Positions 1-4,621 of a stretch of 6,389 bases of DNA are shown piece by piece. The notes beneath the pieces are model-generated. The model made no database searches and was not told where the DNA came from. It saw nothing but the letters and a program-made list of their open reading frames with translations. Location of the stretch: contig CAZMRK010000667.1 of the NCBI GenBank assembly GCA_964568355.1, positions 1 to 6,389 on the forward strand, written 5' to 3'. Each line of letters opens with the position of its first letter. Position 1 is the first letter of the stretch. A program made the position numbers and the translations under genes. The DNA is from JAJPJX01 sp964568355. GTDB taxonomy: Bacteria; Acidobacteriota; Terriglobia; Bryobacterales; Bryobacteraceae.

Positions 1-871
1 GGCCGTGTTCCGGCGGGCGATGCTCGTGCAGGTCATGATGCTCCACGTGATGCGGCGCCGTATAGCGGCGGACGGAGTAAGGGTGCACGTAGGTTACCCG
101 GTTGTTCCAAGTGCGAGTCCAGGGGCGATTGTTGATGATCACGGTGTGGCTGGACCAGGCGAAATGGTTCGCACCCCATCCCCAGGGATGGAAGGCGGGA
201 CCAACGGTCACCGCCGGGCCGAAAGAAATCGCGGCATGGATAGCGAATCCCGGACGGGGACGGGCAAACACCACGACGGGATTATAGACCGGGACGTAGA
301 CATAGGCGGGATTTACCGGCACGATTTCGACATAGGGGCCGGAGCGATTTACAACAACCTGCGAGTTGCTGCGCAGATATCCGTAGTTCCAGGCCTGCTG
401 GCGCATGCGCTGCACGGCGTCCATGACCTGCTGCTGTTGAGCGAGGAAAGCATTGCCGAGGTCGGAGGTCCAGGCCATGTCGCGGCTCATCATGTCGAGC
501 ACGGTGGGGAAGGGAAGCAGCGCCTGCACGCTGGGATCCCAGGGTATTTGGTCGTCCTGAATCGCGCGGGCGAGGTCGTCGCCGCGGAGATAATTGTGCT
601 GATTGGCCCAGGCGGCGGCTTCGGGGATCTGGTCCGGATAGGTCGCGGCGGCCAGGACCTGGGAAAGCAGAGAATCGGGATAGAGAGCGATTCGCGCCAC
701 GAGGTTGTCCAATTGGGCGGGGCTGTACACCGGCGGAGGCGTAGGCGGGGGCGGTGGGCCCTGCGGCAAGGCCGGGGCCGTCAAGATCACCGTGCCGGCT
801 GCTAAGAGCAGCAAAGAAAAGAAGGTCGAATACCTGATTCGACTGGAAGTACCTCGATGGCGAAGTAACAT
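1..871 (-). CDS. Secreted DUF3300 domain protein (C-terminus cut by window edge)
   Basis: This reading frame is open for 290 codons from ATG at 871-869 and runs off the left edge, so the C-terminus is missing. Seen: basic N-terminus (R4, R6, R11, R13), then a hydrophobic segment at about 17-35, then a proline-rich linker (38-47), consistent with a Sec signal peptide. Residues about 52-230 match DUF3300: 'QLDNLVARIALYPDSLLSQ' near 53-71, 'YPDQIPEAAAWA' at 78-89, 'VPVNPAYVYVPVYNP' at 184-198. A Trp/Asn/Arg-rich stretch (229-258) and a His-rich tail (274-289) follow. Start choice is supported by an AAGGAG five bases upstream. Known of the family: widespread in Proteobacteria and Acidobacteria, exported, no established biochemical function. 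Inference: a periplasmic or envelope protein. It is 102 nt downstream of the acyltransferase and may have its own promoter. The family call is firm; the role is unknown. Confidence 0.9.
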   Translation of the reverse strand, partial: MLLRHRGTSSRIRYSTFFSLLLLAAGTVILTAPALPQGPPPPPTPPPVYSPAQLDNLVARIALYPDSLLSQVLAAATYPDQIPEAAAWANQHNYLRGDDLARAIQDDQIPWDPSVQALLPFPTVLDMMSRDMAWTSDLGNAFLAQQQQVMDAVQRMRQQAWNYGYLRSNSQVVVNRSGPYVEIVPVNPAYVYVPVYNPVVVFARPRPGFAIHAAISFGPAVTVGPAFHPWGWGANHFAWSSHTVIINNRPWTRTWNNRVTYVHPYSVRRYTAPHHVEHHDLHEHRPPEHG

Positions 872-876
872 GGAGA

Positions 877-882
877 CTCCTT
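877..882 (-). promoter_or_regulatory. Shine-Dalgarno of the DUF3300 gene
   Basis: AAGGAG on the minus strand, five bases before the ATG at 871-869. It is the best ribosome binding site in the window and fixes this start codon. Confidence 0.75.
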
Positions 883-892
883 CATCTTTCTT

Positions 893-913
893 GATCCGCT
901 TACGCGGCGGATC
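893..913 (-). repeat. 7-bp perfect inverted repeat in the 5' leader of the DUF3300 gene
   Basis: GATCCGC and GCGGATC (893-899 and 907-913) form a perfect 7-bp stem with a 7-nt loop. It lies 10 nt upstream of the Shine-Dalgarno. On the transcribed strand it is followed by AAGAAAG rather than a U run, so it does not look like an intrinsic terminator of the upstream acyltransferase gene. A leader hairpin or a protein-binding operator is possible. Function is inferred only from position. Confidence 0.4.
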
Positions 914-928
914 TTCATCGTCAAGGAA

Positions 929-955
929 GACGAATTTCCGCACGCTGACGTTTCC
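929..955 (-). promoter_or_regulatory. Candidate ECF-sigma-type promoter upstream of the DUF3300 gene
   Basis: On the minus strand GGAAAC (955-950) is followed by 17 nt and then CGTC (932-929). This resembles the general ECF sigma pattern of an AAC-containing -35 and a CGTC -10 about 16-17 nt apart. Transcription would begin near 922, giving a leader of about 50 nt that includes the 893-913 hairpin and the Shine-Dalgarno. Stress-type ECF control would suit an exported envelope protein. The motif is short and could occur by chance; the organism's sigma factors are not visible here. Confidence 0.3.
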
Positions 956-973
956 TGGTAACGGATCGGCCGG

Positions 974-2167
974 TCAGGCCAGGATGCGGCGCAGACCGGG
1001 GATCTGGCGACAGACGGCCGCGCTCAGCAGGAGAGTGAGGCTCCAGGCGATGGCGGTCGCCACGGCGAATTTTACCAGCGGCGGCGCGATGAGGCCGCGC
1101 ATAGCGAGCGTGGTTGCGATGAGCACGGGAGGGTGGAGTACGTACACGGCGAAGGCGTTGGCGGACAGCACGCGGACCAGACGGGATTGGGTGGAAAATT
1201 TTTCGCGGAAGATGACGAGTAACCCGATTGAAACTCCCGCGCAAACGATCGATTCCCAAAGCGACAGCACGGCACTCTGCCAATGCCAGCCTCCGTTATA
1301 GGCTTGCAGGTTTCCTTCCAAGGCTCCGCCTTTCGTGATCAGGCCAACCCACAGCAGAGCGCCGGCGCCGATTCCCACGGCCAGCCATCGCAGGCCGAAG
1401 CTGTGCGGCAGGCGCAAGAGCCAGGATTTGCGGCAGGCCTGAATCCCCATCGCGAACAGCACGACATATTGGGAAAAAAAGCAGAGCTGCATGTTGTAGA
1501 TGGCGGTCCCGATGGGCTGCAAGGTGCGCACCAGGAAGGTTGCCACGGCCATGAGCAGGATCACGGCGAGCACGTGGCGATCGCGCGGTGGCGGCACGGA
1601 ACCGCGCGCGTGAGCAAGCGGACGAACCGAATCACCCGGTCGCAGCACCAGGCGCAGCAGGGTGTAGACGCAGCAGAAGATCAGCAGAGCTACGCAGAAC
1701 CAGAGCGGGCCGGTTCCGTTGAGCATTCTCTCGGGGGTGAGATAGCGGCGGAGAAAGCGCAGGAAATCCGTGCGGCGGGAACTGGCGATGTACTCCGCCA
1801 CCGGCGAGAGAACCAAGACGTAGAGCAGAGTAGGGAGGCCAAGCCGGATGGCGCGATCGCGAAGGAAGCGGCCTGCGCCTTTTTTATCGTGGGAGGCTGG
1901 CACAAAGTAACCGGCGATGAAAAACAGGAAGCCCATGAAGAAGGCTTGCAGAAACGCCTGGTAGGTGATGAAAACCAGCAACTCCAGCCCGGCGGCGGGC
2001 GGTTTTTCCATGTAATACCAGCGGCCAACGCTGCTGTAAGTGACCGCGGCGTGCATACTGACAACCAGCAGGATCATCGTCCAGCGAAGATTGTCGATGA
2101 ATAACAGGCGGCTGGCATCGGCCGATGCGCGCGCCAGAGGAGCACTGCCGGCTGGAAGAGCGGCCAT
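974..2167 (-). CDS. Membrane acyltransferase family 3 protein (OpgC/OafA-like)
   Basis: A 397-residue, strongly hydrophobic protein with about ten predicted membrane segments (roughly 29-47, 62-90 in two parts, 112-128, 152-174, 198-216, 226-242, 258-277, 297-320, 336-357, 363-384). It fits Acyl_transf_3 (PF01757): 'FIDNLRW' at 23-29 leading to H39 in the first helix ('SMHA'), 'FIAGYF' at 83-88, the basic loop R102/R105/R108, and 'YVLHPP' at 342-347 near the end. In the better-studied members the first-helix His and the Arg cluster are important for acyl transfer to sugars. The 'DNLRW...HAAVTYS' style recalls the OpgC/MdoC branch, which succinylates periplasmic glucans, but the substrate here cannot be read from sequence. 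The start is well fixed: an in-frame TAA lies only four codons upstream (2179-2177). No Shine-Dalgarno precedes it. It is 76 nt downstream of purU. A loop at 181-196 looks inserted (see separate entry). Confidence 0.88.
   Translation of the reverse strand: MAALPAGSAPLARASADASRLLFIDNLRWTMILLVVSMHAAVTYSSVGRWYYMEKPPAAGLELLVFITYQAFLQAFFMGFLFFIAGYFVPASHDKKGAGRFLRDRAIRLGLPTLLYVLVLSPVAEYIASSRRTDFLRFLRRYLTPERMLNGTGPLWFCVALLIFCCVYTLLRLVLRPGDSVRPLAHARGSVPPPRDRHVLAVILLMAVATFLVRTLQPIGTAIYNMQLCFFSQYVVLFAMGIQACRKSWLLRLPHSFGLRWLAVGIGAGALLWVGLITKGGALEGNLQAYNGGWHWQSAVLSLWESIVCAGVSIGLLVIFREKFSTQSRLVRVLSANAFAVYVLHPPVLIATTLAMRGLIAPPLVKFAVATAIAWSLTLLLSAAVCRQIPGLRRILA
1580..1627 (-). repeat. Possible interspersed-repeat remnant inside the acyltransferase
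   Basis: Residues 181-196 of the acyltransferase read 'VRPLAHARGSVPPPRD', a Pro/Arg-rich stretch in the cytoplasmic-type loop between two membrane helices. The underlying DNA contains the alternating GCGCGCG core. From memory, 'LAHARGS'-like peptides recur in unrelated predicted proteins of Acidobacteriota, which would fit a short dispersed palindromic repeat that stayed in frame. Only one copy is visible in this window, so repetition is not demonstrated. Confidence 0.3.
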
Positions 2168-2168
2168 T

Positions 2169-2186
2169 TGTGCCGATTATGGCACA
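2169..2186 (-). promoter_or_regulatory. Inverted repeat with extended -10-like element abutting the acyltransferase start
   Basis: TGTGCC-6 nt-GGCACA is a perfect 6-bp inverted repeat whose edge is one base from the ATG. On the minus strand it contains TGCCATAAT (2184-2176), an extended -10-like element with a 5 of 6 match to TATAAT. If used, transcription would start at about 2169, leaving a leader of only one or two bases, which agrees with the lack of a Shine-Dalgarno. No convincing -35 is seen. Alternatively the repeat is a repressor operator, or on a read-through mRNA a hairpin covering the start region. Confidence 0.35.
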
Positions 2187-2195
2187 GTGGCTTGG

Positions 2196-2232
2196 GTCGA
2201 CGGGAGCGTCGACGCTGCACACTGAAGTGCGC
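2196..2232. repeat. Two adjacent short hairpin sequences between purU and the acyltransferase gene
   Basis: GTCGAC occurs at 2196-2201 and 2208-2213, giving a 6-bp stem with a 6-nt loop. The second copy lies within a 12-bp perfect palindrome at 2205-2216 (AGCGTCGACGCT). A second hairpin at 2217-2232 pairs GCGCAC with GTGTGC through one G-U pair around a TTCA tetraloop in the minus-strand RNA. Neither is followed by a T run, so a classical intrinsic terminator for purU is not supported. Possible roles are transcript end protection, rho-assisted termination or protein binding. Confidence 0.4.
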
Positions 2233-2243
2233 GCCACGCGAGG

Positions 2244-3098
2244 CTAATCGAAGATGACGGTTTTGCCTTCGTAGTGCAGGATTCGGCTTTCCAGATACCA
2301 GCGCACCGCGCGCGAGAGCACGATGCGCTCCAGATCGCGCCCTTTTTGGATCAGGTCGGCCAGTTGGTCACGGTGGGAGACTCGTACGACATCCTGCTCG
2401 ATGATGGGGCCGTCGTCCAGCACCTCGGTTACAAAATGGCTGGTGGCGCCGATCAGCTTGACGCCCCGCTGGTAGGCGGCATGATAGGGCCGCGCTCCGC
2501 TGAATGCCGGTAGAAACGAATGGTGGACGTTGATGATGCGCTGCGGATAGCGCGCGACGAATTCGGGCGAGAGGATCTGCATATAGCGCGCCAGCACGAT
2601 CAGTTCAATCCGGTGTTCCTCCAGCAGCGCGATCTGCGCCGCTTCCACCGCGGACCGGTGGTTTGTCTCCATGGGGATGTGGTGGAACGGGATGCCGTAG
2701 AAGTCCGCAAGCGGGCGCGCTTCGGGATGGTTGCTGATGATCAGCGGAATACGGCAGTGCAACTCACCGACCTGATGGCGATAGAGCAGATCGAGCAGGC
2801 AATGCTGGTATTGAGAGACGAAGATGGCGACCGCTGGTTTGGCGGCGGAATAGACCAGCCGCCAGCGCATGTGGAAGCGCTCAGCCAGTTCCTGAAACTG
2901 CGAGCGAAAGGCAGGCTCGTCCAGAGTGAAATCCGTCAGATCCCATTCCACGCGCATGAAGAACAGGCCAATGTCATTATCCTGATGCTGATCGGCGTGG
3001 AGAATGTTGGCGCCGTGGGTGTAAAGAAAGCCGGAGATGGCAGCGACGATTCCCTTTTGGTCAGGACAGTGAACCAGCAGGGTAGCAGAATCGAACAT
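2244..3098 (-). CDS. purU: Formyltetrahydrofolate deformylase PurU
   Basis: Hydrolyses 10-formyl-tetrahydrofolate to formate and tetrahydrofolate in the cytoplasm, balancing the one-carbon pool and supplying formate, for example to PurT. The 284-residue protein has the usual family layout: an N-terminal ACT domain (about 5-80, with the 'CPDQKGIVA' start at 11-19) and a C-terminal formyltransferase-fold domain (about 88-284). Conserved elements include 'SNH' at 122-124, 'NVHHSFLPAF' at 190-199 and 'LDDGPII' at 227-233. By comparison with PurN, N190, H192 and D228 are the catalytic triad, all present. I chose ATG at 3098-3096. A GTG at 3134 would add 12 residues that do not resemble the family start. 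Neither has a clear Shine-Dalgarno. The gene begins 51 nt after the DUF1501 stop; that gap shows no promoter or terminator I can support. It looks intact. No other folate or purine gene is nearby, so co-transcription with its neighbours would be positional rather than functional. Confidence 0.96.
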   Translation of the reverse strand: MFDSATLLVHCPDQKGIVAAISGFLYTHGANILHADQHQDNDIGLFFMRVEWDLTDFTLDEPAFRSQFQELAERFHMRWRLVYSAAKPAVAIFVSQYQHCLLDLLYRHQVGELHCRIPLIISNHPEARPLADFYGIPFHHIPMETNHRSAVEAAQIALLEEHRIELIVLARYMQILSPEFVARYPQRIINVHHSFLPAFSGARPYHAAYQRGVKLIGATSHFVTEVLDDGPIIEQDVVRVSHRDQLADLIQKGRDLERIVLSRAVRWYLESRILHYEGKTVIFD

Positions 3099-3149
3099 AA
3101 GTGGCGTTGCGTACCATGGTCGCACGCCTGCCACCGGCCGCGCAGGTTG

Positions 3150-4613
3150 CTACACCAACAATGACTTCACCACCGTGCCGGACACATCAGTCAAGCGGAA
3201 ATGCCGCCCCTGAAATTTGAAGGTCAGCCGCGTGTGGTCGATGCCGAGGCAGTGCAGGATGGTGGCCTGCAGATCGTGCACATGCACCGGATCGCGCACC
3301 ACGTTGTAGCAGAAGTCGTCGGTTTCTCCGATGCAGATTCCCGGCTTGGTTCCGCCTCCCGCTGCCCACATGGTGAAGCAGCGCGGATGGTGGTCGCGGC
3401 CGTAATTGTTCTCGGTCAGCTTGCCCTGGCAGTAGACGGTGCGCCCGAATTCGCCGCCCCAGACGACGAGCGTGTCCTCCAGCAGTCCGCGCTGTTTCAG
3501 ATCCTGGATCAGGGCCGCGGTCGGCTGATCGGTGCCTTTGCACTGGAGCGCCAGGTCGCGGGGCAGATCATTGTGCTGATCCCACCCGCGATGGTAAAGC
3601 TGCACGAAGCGTACGTTGCGCTCGGCCAGGCGGCGGGCCAGCAGGCAATTGGCGGCGTAGGTGCCGGGCTTGCGCGAATCCGGACCGTACATTTCGAAGA
3701 CGCTGTCGGGCTCTTTGGAAAGGTCCATCAGCTCCGGCACGGAGGTTTGCATCCGGTAGGCCATCTCGTACTGGCCGATGCGCGTCTCGATCTCCGGATC
3801 GCCGTAGGCATTTTCGCGCATCTGGTTGAGCTTGGCCACGCTGTCCAGGATGCGCCGGCGGGTGGTCTTGTCGATTCCGGGAGGATCGGAGAGGTAGAGC
3901 ACCGGGTCGCCGCCGGAGCGGAATTTCACGCCCTGATACTTGGAAGGCAGAAAGCCATTGCCCCAGAGGCGCGAGAACAGCGGCTGATCGGTATTCAGGG
4001 CCTGGGCCTGGGAGAGCAGCACCACGAATGCCGGCATGTTCTGGTTCTCGCTGCCCAGGCCGTAACTGACCCAAGAGCCCATGCTGGGGCGTCCGGGCTG
4101 CTGGCTCCCGGTTTGAATGAAGGTGATGGCGGGGTCATGGTTGATGGCCTTGGTGTGCATCGTCTTGATGATGGCGATGTCGTCCACCACCTTGGCCGTG
4201 TAGGGCAGTAATTCGCTCACCCAGGCCGCCGATTTGCCGTACTGTTCGAACTTAAAGATGGAAGCCGCCACCGGCAGCGTCGATTGACCGGAAGTCATCC
4301 CGGTGATGCGCTGGCCCATGCGCACCGAGCCGGGGAGATCCGTGCCCTGCCATTTGTGCAGGGCGGGCTTATAGTCGAACAAATCCATCTGGGAAGGCGC
4401 GCCGGACTGGTGCAGATAGATGACCCGTTTGGCCTTGGGTGCGAAATGGGGCAGTCCGGGCAGCCCGCCGGTCTTGGAACTGGTGTCGGGGCTGGTCGCC
4501 AGCAGGGCGGGCTCGAGCAGCGATGCCAGGGCTGGAATGCCGATGCCGGTCGCCGCCCGCGAAAAGAAATGCCGCCGCGTTGTCTCCAGTTTCCAGTTTT
4601 CGAGGGGATCCAT
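3150..4613 (-). CDS. Tat-exported DUF1501 family protein
   Basis: A 487-residue DUF1501 protein. The N-terminus carries a twin-arginine motif, 'TRRHFF' at 12-17, followed by a hydrophobic stretch (about 20-40), so it is probably exported folded. The family belongs to the alkaline-phosphatase/sulfatase-like fold; its substrate is not established. Conserved blocks seen: 'HQSGAPSQMDLFDYKP' (68-83), 'NHDPA' (158-162), 'GRPSMGSWVSYGLG' (174-187), 'RFVQLYHRGWDQH' (335-347), 'VVWGGEFGRT' (383-392), 'GRDHHP' (405-410) and 'VHVHDLQATILHCLG' (443-457). D77, D345, H347, E388, D407, H408, H409 and H446 are candidate metal or catalytic ligands by position, not proven. All seven cysteines lie between 323 and 455. 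Translation is probably coupled to the upstream DUF1553 gene: the gap is 8 nt and the AAGGAG overlaps the end of that gene. Such adjacent DUF1553-DUF1501 pairs are common in Planctomycetes and Acidobacteria. The gene appears complete. Confidence 0.94.
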   Translation of the reverse strand: MDPLENWKLETTRRHFFSRAATGIGIPALASLLEPALLATSPDTSSKTGGLPGLPHFAPKAKRVIYLHQSGAPSQMDLFDYKPALHKWQGTDLPGSVRMGQRITGMTSGQSTLPVAASIFKFEQYGKSAAWVSELLPYTAKVVDDIAIIKTMHTKAINHDPAITFIQTGSQQPGRPSMGSWVSYGLGSENQNMPAFVVLLSQAQALNTDQPLFSRLWGNGFLPSKYQGVKFRSGGDPVLYLSDPPGIDKTTRRRILDSVAKLNQMRENAYGDPEIETRIGQYEMAYRMQTSVPELMDLSKEPDSVFEMYGPDSRKPGTYAANCLLARRLAERNVRFVQLYHRGWDQHNDLPRDLALQCKGTDQPTAALIQDLKQRGLLEDTLVVWGGEFGRTVYCQGKLTENNYGRDHHPRCFTMWAAGGGTKPGICIGETDDFCYNVVRDPVHVHDLQATILHCLGIDHTRLTFKFQGRHFRLTDVSGTVVKSLLV

Positions 4614-4621
4614 TTTGGGGC

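Noticed and set aside
5..805. 266-residue open frame on the plus strand
   Set aside because: It is antisense to the DUF3300 gene, whose minus-strand frame shows clear family motifs, a signal peptide and a strong Shine-Dalgarno. The plus frame has no recognisable domain.
1283..2104. 273-residue plus-strand frame within the acyltransferase region
   Set aside because: Gln/Glu/His-rich shadow of the membrane protein's complementary strand. The minus frame has coherent transmembrane segments and family motifs.
2180..2194. Sigma-54-like TGGCAC on the plus strand
   Set aside because: The expected -12 GC element is out of register, and no plus-strand gene lies downstream.
2196..2232. Intrinsic terminator after purU
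   Set aside because: The hairpins are not followed by a U run in the minus-strand transcript.
3099..3134. GTG at 3134 as the purU start
   Set aside because: The added 12 residues do not resemble the family N-terminus and there is no Shine-Dalgarno. It cannot be excluded entirely.
2520..3164. 214-residue open frame on the plus strand
   Set aside because: Antisense to purU, which retains all catalytic residues in the minus frame.
3201..4211. 336-residue open frame on the plus strand
   Set aside because: Antisense to the conserved DUF1501 gene. It is a by-product of GC-rich codon bias with low-complexity His/Val/Gly composition and no domain.
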